Source: Cotesia glomerata (lineage: Eukaryota; Arthropoda; Insecta; Hymenoptera; Braconidae). From it: 64,000 bases of DNA. Position numbers and translations under genes: made by a program. Each line of letters opens with the position of its first letter. The stretch's first letter is position 1. Of the stretch, positions 12,439 to 22,384 are shown in pieces. The DNA lies in assembly GCF_020080835.1 (NCBI RefSeq), contig NC_058163.1:12627113-12691112 (forward strand), written 5' to 3'. Under the pieces are notes generated by a model, which searched no databases, was not told the origin of the DNA, and worked only from the letters and a program-made list of their open reading frames with translations.

Positions 12439-13789
12439 GCTTGTTTGTTCGTCAACTTCTGGAGTGCATCCTGAAATAACGGGCACTTATGGGTACCGGC
12501 ATGGTGGGCAACATTCTCTGCACTTTCAATCTCAGCACATAATGCACATTTGGCGGGATTTTACAATCAGCAATCTTGTGCCCTTCTTGTCCGCACCTGA
12601 TGCAAAGCTTCGACCGGTCCACCTTGCTTCTGCACTGGGATCCATGATGTCCGAAATGCCAGCATTTAAAGCATTGAATAGGTCTCTTCGTAGTCCTTAT
12701 TCGGCAATTAACCCAACCAATCCGGATTTTGCTACTTCCATCCAGTAGTTTCTGTGCTGTTGCTGCTGGTAGAATTACTGTGGCAATTTGAGTACCTCTA
12801 TAGGCCTTACGGATCTTGATTGCCTCTAGTGGTATCTCACAGCCATCTCCAGCTTCCTCCTGTAGGGCACCCTGGATGTGATCCTTAGTTGTGTCATCAT
12901 CGACGTCTCGGATCTCAATTACCTCCTGTGGTCCTTTGCAGGTTACTTTTGCGTCTTCTTTCAGAATGTCTGCAATGGTCTTTCTCAATGTTTGGCCTTT
13001 GTCGGTGCTCTTCCTCGAAAGAGTTATCAGCATATCTCCAGCATTGGTCTTATTGATCTTCTCTACCGTACTGCGGACCTGGTCGTCAGGGACATCCTGT
13101 TTTATTCGACGCAGGATCTCGGCGTACTTTGCTTTCTCTGTCAGCCGAATGATGAGGGCATCCGGTCTGATCCATTTCCGCGGTTTCTTTCGCTTGGGTT
13201 CAGGTCGGGGCTCCTTTGACGTCTGTTTTGAGAGCATCTCTTTCTTCTGTCGCTTTAGCTCTTGCTTGGACTGAACTTTTAGCCAGACTGACGCTTTTTC
13301 CTGTTCGTCGCATCGCCCTGCCGCTCCTTGTGGAGGGCTTTTCTTCAAATCCTTTTTCTTCATGGCTTGGCTGATTGTTGGGTCAGGAGAAGGTCAATTT
13401 TTTCTCTTACCTGACTTGTTGTTGGCTTCACATTTGTCTTCCGCGACTGATTCACCGTCACCTTCAGCTCCGGTGTCCATTGCTTCGTCAGTCACGTCGA
13501 TAGCCTGACAGTCTTTCTCCAGTGTAGCGTGGGATATGCGCTGCAATGATGAGCGCCACTCCTCGTCCAGCTTCTCAAACCTTTGAAGGGCGTTAGTTAC
13601 ACCAGTCATCTTGGATTTAATCTCTTTGTGAATGTTGTCCTTTGGTTGAACGAAATCATTCAACTCACTGATCAGCTTTTCAAGGCGTTTGAGCGCTTGC
13701 GAACGCTTCATTTCAGCGCTTGCGTCAATCGCTGCTTATTGGGCATGTAGCCCGTTTCCACTTTTGTTCGTTTCCTTTGAATTACTCAT
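12435..13789 (-). pseudogene. ORF1 (gag-like, zinc-knuckle) of R1 copy 1, broken
   Basis: The start ATG at 13789 is chosen by alignment with the intact start at 62565. The protein has a short helical N-terminus (RLEKLISELNDFV), a lysine-rich middle, and C-terminal CCHC knuckles (CFKCWHFGHHGSQC, CIRCGQEGHKIADC), as in R1-clade ORF1 RNA-binding proteins. Breaks relative to the third copy: TAA early (near 13738) where it has CAA, TGA near 13394 where it has CGA, and a one-base deletion in an A run near 12565 that shifts the C-terminus. It keeps an acidic segment of about 36 residues that the third copy has lost. Confidence 0.85.
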
Positions 13790-14328
13790 ACTTTTTAATT
13801 TACCAGCGCATCGTACGGAGTGGAGCGGGTTGCCATAACTAGGAACGGGTGTACCCTCGGAGATAGTACTCCTACCCCAGTTCCCTGAGGCCTAGCCGAC
13901 ACTTAGCCAGTCCCGGAATACACGGACGGACTAGACTCGCTCGGAGCGGTGAAGATTCCGATCTCTAACACTCACTGCGTACTTCCTGATCAAGGCCCGA
14001 AGTGGCTGGCTCCTGATCCACTGCTGCAACTTACACCTCGGTAGAGCAAGCTCACATCAGCCATAGCCTGCATCGTCGGAAACTACGATACAGGTTCCGG
14101 TCACTCCCAGTGGGTCACAGCAGAGAACGATCGTCTTGTTAGGTCAGTTAGTGCGACCAACCCATTAAAGGGGAGTTTTGTCCACGGGAGCGTATTTTGT
14201 TTGGTTATTTTGCTTGGCTCCTACCCACTGTACCTCATCAACTAAGAGATTAAGTGTCATCCAAGGACAGCGAGCGTTCTCCCATCCGCTCGGGGAGACG
14301 CGCCCGGTAGCAGTATCTCTTCTGCCCC

Positions 14329-14330
<2 letters not shown>

Positions 14331-14411
<81 letters not shown>

Positions 14412-14617
14412 AACCTCTCATAACTTTTGAACGGCTCGACTGATTTCATCGCGGTTGGTGCCATTCGAAGGGACTTGACCAAACTAAGATTGTGAATACT
14501 AATTGGACCGATTCGAACCGGTAGATTTAGAGAAATCTCAAAAAAAATATTTAAAAAAATTTTTTCAAATGTCCATTTTTTGGAATAACTTTTAAACGGC
14601 TTTATCGATTAATTAAG
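14331..14617 (+). repeat. TTAACTTCCCGC repeat, copy 2, continuation after R1 insertion
   Basis: TG repeats (14331-14402, with one TAAG interruption) are followed by AACTTTTGAACGGCTCGAC, CGCGGTTGGTGCCATTCGAA and the rest of the family up to CTTTATCGATTAATT. It then stops abruptly at the 5' junction of R1 copy 2. Its reverse complement is almost identical to 61745-62023, the flank of R1 copy 3. Confidence 0.85.
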
Positions 14618-14620
14618 GGG

Positions 14621-16663
14621 AAAAAGGCGCGTCGTGAACTGAATAAAGCCATCAAAGAGAGCAAAAGAAGATGCTAGAAAGAGCTTATATACGAGGTGGA
14701 TATAGACGTGTGGGGTAGGCCTTATAAGGTGGTTATGACCCACCTGAAAAAACAACAAATGCCATCACCTACGTGTCCTCAACTTCTTCAGAAAATCGTC
14801 ACTGCACTGTTCCCACAGCAACGCAACTTCGATTACCAGTTGGCGCCAGGCGAACTGGACGACATTCCACCTGTCACTGAAGAAGAACTACTGGAGGCCT
14901 GTAACCGTGTAGGGAATAATAAAGCGCCGGGATTGGACGGAATCCCTAATATAGCCTTGAAAACCATCATAAAGGCAGCTCCAACATTATTCCTCGACGG
15001 TTATAATGCATGCCTCAAGGAGGGGACTTTTCCTCGTAAGTGGAAACAGCAACGATTGGTACTGTTACCTAAAGGGAAGAAACCACCAGAAGAACCGTCA
15101 TCTTACCGACCACTTTGCATGTTAGATACGGCGGGTAAGATATTTGAGCGCATAATTCACCAGAGAATTGAAGCAGTAGTCGACCTACTCCTGGCAGACA
15201 ATCAGTATGGATTCCGGAAAGGACGACTAACCCTGGACGCAATCAAACAGGTTGTTGATACGGCCAAGGAAGCAATCGCAGGAACCAGATGGAAAGGTGG
15301 AACGAAGAAGTATTGCCTGGTGGCGACACTAGACATCAGAAACGCCTTCAACTCCGCCAATTGGAAATGCATCATGCAGGCCCTCGAAGAGAAGAATGTA
15401 CCAGAATACCTGCTTAAGATCGTAGCAAGCTACTTTGAAAACAGGGTCCTGAAGTATGACACGAAGAACGGTCCGAGGGAGTATGATATTACTGGAGGGG
15501 TACCACAAGGTTCAGTTCTAGGCCCGCTCCTGTGGAACATTATGTATGACGGTCTATTAAGACTAACTCTGCCAAGAAACGTCAAACTCGTAGCATAGGC
15601 AGATGACGTAGCCGTAGTGATCGTTGCCAAACACCTTGACGAGATAAATCATATGTTCGATCTCACTTTTGAGCACGTTAACCGGTGGATGGACGCAGTG
15701 AACCTGCAACTTGCACAACACAAGACTGAGGCAGTACTTACTACCAGCAGAAAAGTGGTAGAGACCATTAAGCTGAAAGTCGGCGAACAAGAAATCACAT
15801 CACAACCTTATATCCGATATTTGGGAGTGATGCTTGATGCCCGACTCAACTTCAAGCAGCAAGTGGAACATGTCAGTGCCAAAGCGTCAGTAGTGAGGGC
15901 TAGTCTCGCACGACTGATGCCGAACGTCGGAGGCCCAAAACAGAGCAGGAGGCTATTATTGTCATCAGTAGTCATATCGGTGCTCACTTACGGAATATCC
16001 ATTTGGGCCGACGCATTAAAGACACAAGAATCATGGAGAAAGGCTGGACCAGTATATCGACTGAGTGCCCTACGAGTAGCTAGTGCCTTCCGCACTATAT
16101 CAGAAGAAGCAGTGTGCGTCATTGCTGGAACCCTACCTCTTAGAGTTCTAGCAGAGGAAAGACGGGCCCTTTACCAACGAAAAAGGTCAACTGCACTGAT
16201 CACTGAAGAACTTAGAATTGAAGAACGGCAGAAGAGCATAGGCCGATGGCAACTACAATGGGATGCTGCAGAGAAGGGTAGGTGGACGCACCGTCTCATA
16301 CCTCGGATCGACATTTGGCTTAACCGGAATCACGGTGAGGTCAATTACTATCTTACGCAGATGTTGTCGGGACATGGGTGTTTTCGAGAGTATCTACACC
16401 GCTTTAAGCACGATGACTCTTCGGAGTGCCCGTCCTGCCCAGGAGCTGCTGAAGACGCGGAGCACGTCTTCTTTGTATGTCCTCGTTTCGATCCACAGCG
16501 TGAAGAACTGGAGAGGATCCTGAACCAGAGAATGCAACCAGATTCACTAGTAGAAGCAATGTTGTCATCAGAAGCTGCCTGGAACGCTACCAACACGTTT
16601 GCAACAGAAGTCCTTAAAGACTTGCGTTCCACCGAAAGAAAAAGAGCAAATAGCAGAAGATAG
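14621..16663 (+). pseudogene. ORF2 3' portion (reverse transcriptase) of R1 copy 2
   Basis: It is open from AAA at 14621 in one frame to TAG at 16661-16663, apart from TAG at 14675-14677 (Trp expected) and TAG at 15596-15598. The second stop replaces the tyrosine of the YADD catalytic box (reads VA-stop-ADDVAVV). RT landmarks are YRPLCMLDTAGK, QYGFRKGR, LDIRNAFNSANW and GVPQGSVLGPLLWN. The C-terminal domain with CPSC...DAEHVFFVCP is complete. The endonuclease region is absent because of the 5' truncation. Confidence 0.9.
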
Positions 16664-16903
16664 AAGGAAGATAGTTAACACCTTAGCCACCAGAAGGAAG
16701 AGCAGTAGCTAGATCCTCCCTTCACGAAGTAATGCCTGACGGCGGTTTCCATGAGGGATTAGAGGAAAGAAGGAAAAGGGGTTTAGGGTTTAGTGGGTAG
16801 GGGCGTTAGTGTCGAGTTTCAGTATGACGCTGCGTCGAGTCGCCACATATCCAGGCCAAACAGCTATGCCTAGAATCCGTAAAAAGGATTCCCCCCCCTA
16901 AAA

Positions 16904-16920
<17 letters not shown>
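14621..16920 (+). mobile_element. R1-clade non-LTR retrotransposon, copy 2, 5'-truncated
   Basis: Only the 3' half is present: RT and C-terminal part of ORF2, the 3' UTR (16664-16898) and an A tail (about 16900-16920) that leads straight into CA repeats. The 3' UTR shares the CCCTAAACCC-like and CAGGCCAAACAGCTATGCC blocks with copy 1. Protein similarity to copy 1 is high but clearly not identical in the RT region, so it is a separate insertion or a diverged subfamily member rather than a recent duplicate. Confidence 0.85.
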
Positions 16921-16952
<32 letters not shown>

Positions 16953-17105
16953 GACACCGTGACAACCTCGCGGGGATGGTCAGTAAAGCTTCCTGTGACC
17001 GTCAAACGTCGAGATCTGATGAAAACTCGATTTTTGCAAAACGGGGTGAAATTAATTACTTCCCGATTTTTGAAAATATTCGATTTTCTTAGCGGGAAGT
17101 TAAAA
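16921..17105 (-). repeat. TTAACTTCCCGC repeat, 5' half, reversed
   Basis: CA repeats are followed by the reverse complement of the family's 5' part, ending GCGGGAAGTTAAAAA. It flanks the 3' end of R1 copy 2 exactly as 9196-9391 flanks the 3' end of copy 1, giving a quasi-palindromic arrangement around 11500-14620. Confidence 0.85.
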
Positions 17106-17114
17106 ATTTTTTTT

Positions 17115-17246
17115 TAGTGCAAAAATAGAGTTAACAAGTTTAAAAATATATGAGCTCTACAGGGATTCGATGTCCGGATCCAAGGAAGTGCGCGTGCGCC
17201 ATTCCCCTCAAACCGTTGTCGGAGAATGGTGGAAGAAATAATAATA
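17115..17246 (+). repeat. Dispersed repeat (tail of repeat C family)
   Basis: TTAGTGCAAAAATAGAGTTAAC and the GCGCCATTCCCCTCAAACCGTT block recur at 19228-19375. Here the block is followed directly by a foldback element inserted at AATAATAAT. Confidence 0.6.
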
Positions 17247-17752
17247 ATCCGAACAAAAACAGTTTCACTGTAAAAAATCGCGCCAAGTCCACGTTCATAA
17301 GACTATTAAGAAAAAAAAATTTGTTTTTTTCTTTACAAAAATATATAAAATTAAAAAATCCAAGTAACCGATATGATTGTTTATGATTTTCGGAAATTAA
17401 AAAAAATTTTGTTACAAATTTAAAAATTAAAAAAAAAATTTGGAACATATTTAGTGTGCGCGGTTGCAAAATATTTTACTTTTAATGAAATTCGTAAAAT
17501 CTATTTACTAGGACTTTAAAAAAATTTAAATACACAATGACGCACACCAAGTACGTTCCAAAATTTTTTTCTTAATTTTTAAATTTATAACACAATTTTT
17601 TTGAATTTCCGAAAATCATAAACAATCATATCGGTTACTTGGATTTTTAATTTTATATATTTTTGTAAAGAAAAAACAAATTTTTTTCTTAATAGTCTTA
17701 TGAACGTGGACTTGGCGCGATTTTTACAGTGAAACTGTTTTTGTTCGGATTT
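17247..17752. mobile_element. Foldback MITE, about 210-bp arms
   Basis: The left arm, starting TCCGAACAAAAACAGTTTCA, is repeated in reverse complement ending at 17752. Both arms contain the CACTGTAAAAAATCGCGCCAAG region and the ATCATAAACAATCATATCGG region. The spacer around 17460-17535 is AT-rich. A related site without the insertion is visible at 19352-19376. The open frames on both strands are products of the palindrome. No coding capacity. Confidence 0.75.
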
Positions 17753-18904
17753 TAGTATTTTTTGTAATTATAATAAAAATTTACAATTGGTACCAACTTA
17801 AATCTCGCGTTGGTTGCATTTTTTATAGCAAACTATCCCCTTGAAACTACAGTTTATATAAAAATAATTCCAGCGCACCCTGGCGGGTGTAGATGCAAGC
17901 TGTGAAATATCTTTTTTTAACTGTAGTTTCCCATCTAATGAAGGATTACTATGCATTCTCGAATTATTTAGTCTGTGGCAGATCACTTTGCCCATCGAAA
18001 AAAAGTCAGGATCGAAATTTTTGCGTTGCTATAGTTTGTGCTGATTAAATTTAATAATTTCAATTAGATTAATTGTTATAAGTGAATATAATTAATTAAT
18101 AACAGTCAAATAAAGTATGAGTTACTGTTATAATATACAATTTAGGAAAAAAAGATACCGTAGAATTAAATAAAATTTTGCAACCTCAAAATACCGTTCT
18201 GCTTACAGTAAACATAGTCGGTAGTCTGGCGCTCCGTTTACAGCAGATTTGAACGGAACTTGGCGCCAGATTCTACCGAATCTGTGGATGTGAGGCAAAT
18301 AATAACAATAGTAAGCGGCCGCTCAGATACTCGGAGTAACTTGTTTTTTTTTTATCTTTTTTGTAATTGTTTCCAAGTCTAAATTAACTTTAAAAAAATT
18401 TCAAACTTTAAAAAATCGACTCCACAATATAGGTATCAATCGATTCAGATTTCCATGAATCGTAAAGATATCTTATCGTTATGAGAAATTTTGAAAAATT
18501 TTATTTTGAAAAATTTTTTCTATTTGCTTAAACAAATAATTAGTTAACAAAAAAAATTTGATTCAACAATATTTGTATCAATCGATTACACATTTAAAGA
18601 ATCGTCCAGAAAACCTATCGATAAATGATCGATTTTAAAAATGTTAACTAATTATTTGTTTAAACAAATAGAAATAAACGAATAGTCTCGACTACTTTTG
18701 TGTAGTTTCTGAGATAGTTTAATTTAAAGCTCAACGCTAAAACGCTATTTTTCAAAAACAAAATAAAAGCAACACTTTTCAAATGCACACAAATGTTTAG
18801 AATATTTTTCTGAGTATTTAAAAAAAAAAATCCATAATTGGACCGTCTAATCGAAAAGTGGCAAACAAACTACTTTCTCCAAGCCGACTAGACTAGTATA
18901 TAAT
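17753..18904. other. Noncoding AT-rich sequence with two hairpins
   Basis: No supported gene. GTCTGGCGCTCCGTT pairs with AACGGAACTTGGCGCCAGA (about 18218-18275). CTATTTGCTTAAACAAATAA at 18518 pairs with its complement ending near 18672. The frame at 17798-17995 on the - strand has no recognisable protein signature and was not called. Confidence 0.5.
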
Positions 18905-19400
18905 TTAAAGAATTATATAACGAACAAAATGAACCAAACCCGATATCTCAACAACCAATATTTAACGAGATATTAATTTTTTAATGACAAAAAACGCGGT
19001 TCCGCTCTAGCACTTATAAACAAATAGCTGTAACTCCGCAAAGAATTTTTCAGCTATTGTTTTCTTCTGTAAGCAACAAAATCAACTATGCACTAAAGAA
19101 TTTTTTCGAATTTATTTAAATGATTTTCAGTTTTTCGAATTTCTGCACTAAATAGTAGTTAAAGTTAAAAAAATAATTATTTCGCTTGCATATAAAAAGT
19201 TCACTGGCAACAAAAAATCAATATAAATTTTTTTAGTGCAAAAATATAGTTAACAAGTTTAAAAAAATATGAGCTTTATGGAGACTTGAAGTCCGATTCG
19301 AGACAGTGCGCGCGCGCCATTTCCCTCAAACCGTTATCGAAGAAAAGTGGGGGAAGTAATAATAATGTGAGGCAAATAATAACAATAGTAAGCGCTCGGT
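18905..19400 (+). repeat. Dispersed AT-rich repeat C, copy 2, with tail
   Basis: The first 270 bases match 8885-9190 and the tail matches 17115-17246. The tail ends in AGTAATAATAATGTGAGGCAA, and GTGAGGCAAATAATAACAAT is also present at 18291-18310. It is followed by the 3' half of a TTAACTTCCCGC repeat. Confidence 0.65.
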
Positions 19401-19404
19401 TAGA

Positions 19405-19764
19405 CACTGTTTTTTTTAGAATTTTTATGAAATTTTTAGTCTGACCAGTTTGCGCTTGAAGATTCTTTAAAGAACTCAGAAACTGTGTTGAATGCCGTGA
19501 ACCGCGAGAAAATCGGTCAATTCATTCAAAAGTTATTGCGGTTTGAAAATTAAAAAAATAGTGTTCTATGAAACTTCCATCAACCTTTTGAGCTCGAAGA
19601 GCTCAAACGTACAGAACAGCTATTTATTTGAGCTCGGAGAGCTCAAAATAACACAAAAACTATATTTTTGAGCTCAAAGAGTATTTTTGAGCGCTTCGGT
19701 ATAGAGGTAGCGGGAAGTTGCAGGGATGGCATCTAGGGTCAACCGTTTTCCTAATTTTTTTTAT
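19405..19764 (+). repeat. TTAACTTCCCGC repeat, 3' half
   Basis: Carries the family's TCATTCAAAAGTTATTGCGG, the GAGCTCGAAGAGCTC pairs and the terminal GGGAAGTTGCAGGGATGG ... GTCAACCGTTTTCCTAATTT. The 5' half with the microsatellite is missing. Confidence 0.8.
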
Positions 19765-19929
19765 TATTTGAAAACAAATGACAACAATTTTTATTAAAAT
19801 AAAAAATGACAAAAATAATTATATAAAATAAAATGACAAGTATTTTTATCCAAAAAGAAATTAACAAAATTTTAATTTTAAAAAATTATAAAAATTAAAA
19901 AAAAACAAAATAAAAAAAATTTTTGTTTG

Positions 19930-20036
19930 AAAAAAAAAAAAAAAAAAAACATTGCCGAGTTCTCGAACCCGGTACTTTAGGCACCCGAGCCAAAAAATTT
20001 GCCGCGCGCCTATCAAGGCATCTTACAGGGCCACAG
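19930..20036 (-). other. tRNA-like / SINE-like sequence
   Basis: On the - strand a GTACCGGGTTCGAGAACTC segment resembles a pol III B box in a T-arm. About 45 bases before it lies GATGCCTTGATAGGCGCGCGG, a possible A-box/D-arm. A long T run (19931-19949 read on -) follows. The acceptor arm and anticodon cannot be assigned, so it is more likely a tRNA-derived SINE or tRNA pseudogene than a working tRNA. Confidence 0.35.
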
Positions 20037-20099
20037 TGGTAATTTATATTTAACTTGCATTTAGGAATTCCGAGTAAGTATTAACCGTAATAACAATTA

Positions 20100-20460
20100 T
20101 TAATGATAAATAATAATAATAATTATTATTATTATTATAATTTATAATTTATAAAAGAAGAACCTGAAAACATAAAAAATTTGACGCATGACGTCACACG
20201 CGAGGATCCTCGCGCTGACTTCATTTTTTTCCAAGCCTTACTTTTGGCTTGCTGACTCACGAACGTGCTCAGCTTCCATGTATTGGAGTAAATGCTGGCG
20301 GTTTGGTGGTGGAACTTTGGCGCGCGAGGGGTAACGGACTTCGGTCGCTCTCGGCTCTTTCCGAGCAACATCGACGCTGCTCGCTCACGGATACAGTAGT
20401 GTATCATTGTGTGGCGTGTGGCTAGAGGTCTAGGGAAAGGGTAACTTCTACCCACGATCT
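20100..20460. other. Locally GC-rich segment, function not recognised
   Basis: After an AAT/ATT microsatellite (20105-20150) the base composition rises sharply, with GCGAGGATCCTCGCGC, GGCGCGCGAGGGG and GAGCAACATCGACGCTGCTC. A 106-codon frame on the - strand is open mainly because of composition; no family was recognised. It could be part of an old retroelement. Confidence 0.4.
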
Positions 20461-20651
20461 GGCTGCACTGTTATACTAGGAAAAATCTTTTATTTTTTTT
20501 TTTAGTTTATTGATAATTACTTTTACAATTTTTGAAAGCGGAACTTCATTTTTTTAAAAAATCATTTAGATATTATTCCGAATCGATTGACACCCCAATC
20601 ATAATTTTTTGAGACTGCTGAAAAAAGTTGACCAAAAAGGCACTTGTTGAC

Positions 20652-21252
20652 TACATGGAAAAAAAAATCGCGTAAAAATTACAATAGTAACATCGTAATC
20701 CAGGAGTAGAATTTCAATATCTTGATTTTTATAATTTTATGAGTTAAAAATTACGATGTTACCATCTACAGAATACAATTTGAATTATTGAAAATTACGA
20801 TGTTGCTTAGTAAATTTTTTTTCCGTAAGAGCAAGTGAATAAGGACGCATACTACATGTTTTAATGAAAGAGAGACCAGTAATTTGCGATGCCACCGCCG
20901 AAAGATGACCAACTACTGTATAGATGGTCTTAATATGTGACTAAACAGAAAGCTTAGATGTTCCCTCAGATAGCATAAGGAGATAAGCCTTGGGCTTGTG
21001 ATGGAGAGGAAGCCGGATTCGATTCCTCGGTGAATCAGAATTATTTTTTCGGTGATCGAAACTTTTTAATTTGAGTGATAGAAAAATATTATTATAGTAA
21101 CATCGTTATAGTAAAATTCTTTGAACAAAATTTACGATATTACATCGTATAAATTATGATGTTTAAATTCTGGTCCGGCTCTACAATGTCTTCTTATCCT
21201 AAAAATTACGATGTTTTCATTATAATTTTTCGTATAATTTTCTTTCCGTGTA
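20652..21252. mobile_element. TACACGGAAA MITE, copy 2
   Basis: It ends in TACATGGAAAAAAAA and CTTTCCGTGTA and shares its interior with 4403-4941 in the same order, including GAGCAAGTGAATAAGGAC and the pol III B-box-like GATTCGATTCC. It is slightly longer because it keeps an extra AGTAACATCGTTATAG segment. No coding sequence. Confidence 0.75.
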
Positions 21253-21489
21253 GTCTATAGAAATTTCTGCATTGAAAGATTTATGCAACCATTAGTACTC
21301 AAATCTTGATCGTATATTGACTCTGTTATGCAACAGTGTGTTAAATACATAGGATTCCCATAGCAATTAACACATTAATGCATAACAGTGTCCATATATA
21401 CTATATAATTTAATAATAAGGAACTAACGTGTATATATTATGTAAAAATTGTAGATATACCGTGTGTCCCTCCCTAAACAGTCATCCTG

Positions 21490-21770
21490 CAAACACCGTG
21501 TGTACACTATGAGTGCAACGTGAATACACTGTGTATTCACCGTGTACACATTGGGTACACACCATGGATGTACCGTGTGCACACTGTGGATACACCGTAC
21601 ATACACCGTACACACACCGTGGGTACACTAAGGGAACACCGAGAATACACCGTGTACAAATACCACGAATACACGGTGTGTACACCGTGCATCCACGGTA
21701 CGTACACAGTGTATCCACGTACACCGTGTATACACCGTGGATACACGGTGGACTCAAGGTCGCACGTGTG
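21490..21770. repeat. TACACCGTG minisatellite
   Basis: About 25 imperfect copies of a unit near ACACCGTGGAT (roughly 10-14 bases) lie in tandem. Because the unit lacks stops in several frames, open frames appear on both strands with runs such as VHTVYT and TPYTHR; they overlap fully and show no gene structure. It lies about 180 bases upstream of the synaptotagmin-like exon. Confidence 0.85.
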
Positions 21771-21949
21771 TTAAAATTACACGTTACGTTTTTCAAGTGT
21801 GTTATTTTCATGCACCTAGCTTCATTTATATGTTTAGACGTTTTAAAGAACCGTGCTTACACATTTTCGTGTATTGAAAAAACACGCTTATTTACACACT
21901 TGGATTTTCAGTGTGATGATAATATATAACCTAGTGTAATTTTTTATAG

Positions 21950-22059
21950 GGTTTCCAATTCAAAAACTTCAAAGCCGCGTACTTCATCTCCATGTATTTG
22001 ACTATGATCGCTTTTCAAGAGATGATTCCATTGGAGAAATGTTTCTACCACTCTGCCAG
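21950..22059 (+). CDS. Synaptotagmin-like C2-domain exon
   Basis: A 110-bp exon lies between acceptor TTTTTTATAG (AG at 21948-21949) and donor GTAAAT (GT at 22060-22061). Read with two leading bases of a split codon (xGG, consistent with Gly), it encodes 36 residues with no stop: FPIQKLQS, VLHLHVFDYDRFS and RDDSIGEMFLPL are recognisable. The VxDYDRFSRxDxIGE core is the second calcium-loop region of a synaptotagmin C2 domain, closest from memory to the C2A domain of synaptotagmin-7-type proteins. The aspartates of the DYD and RDD positions that bind calcium are present. Neighbouring exons were not found, so this is one exon of a gene with long, transposon-filled introns. The paralogue is uncertain. 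Confidence 0.8.
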
Positions 22060-22061
22060 GT

Positions 22062-22384
22062 AAATAAATTTCTGAGTTCTATAATCAAGTCCCAGTTTTA
22101 CTGTACATGTTTTTGGAGGTGATTTTCCGGTAGCAAGATTGAGGAACTCGTTCACTTAGGGAATATGTCATTGTCCCAGCTGAGCAATGTCCCAGTTGAT
22201 CAATGTCCCATTTTTTATTGTCCCAGTCAGCGAAAATCAGACTAGCGGCCTCTGGTGATTAAAAAAATAACTATAAAAATTTAATCATCGCTACCGGAGA
22301 AATTTTTTTTACAGATGGCGCTGATTTGTGGGAAAATAAAAATAGAAATAAATATATCTAAGTGATTTTCTTCATAGCTTTTGA
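22062..22384 (+). other. Intron sequence with short GTCCCAG repeats
   Basis: Intronic sequence downstream of the C2 exon. Between 22165 and 22235 the motif TTGTCCCAGyTGA/TCAATGTCCCA occurs four times at about 20-base spacing. No further exon was seen. Confidence 0.5.

Larger units (their letters stand above)
9392..14330 (-). mobile_element. R1-clade non-LTR retrotransposon (Waldo/Mino-like), copy 1
   Basis: A 4.9-kb element is read on the - strand. Its 5' end is at 14330 (TCGGGGCAGAAGAG on the - strand), followed by a 5' UTR to 13790, ORF1 (13789-12435), ORF2 (12438-9648), a 3' UTR and a short A tail complementing the T run at 9392-9403. Both ends abut TG repeats, so it is inserted in the microsatellite of the TTAACTTCCCGC repeat. 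R1-clade families Waldo and Mino are known to target AC/ACAY repeats, and the ORF structure (zinc knuckles, APE-type endonuclease, RT) fits. Both ORFs contain stops and frameshifts. Confidence 0.85.

Noticed and set aside
10311..13274. Several + strand frames of 70-185 codons
   Set aside because: They are antisense shadows of the R1 ORF1 and ORF2 on the - strand.
17140..17469. Phe/Leu-rich frame on the - strand
   Set aside because: It is one arm of the foldback MITE read through; the sequence is palindromic and AT-rich.
20135..20455. 106-codon - strand frame in the GC-rich block
   Set aside because: Composition explains the openness and no motif or splice context supports it.
21424..21929. 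Overlapping Tyr/His/Thr-rich frames on both strands
   Set aside because: They arise from the TACACCGTG minisatellite, which is stop-poor in several frames; no gene structure.
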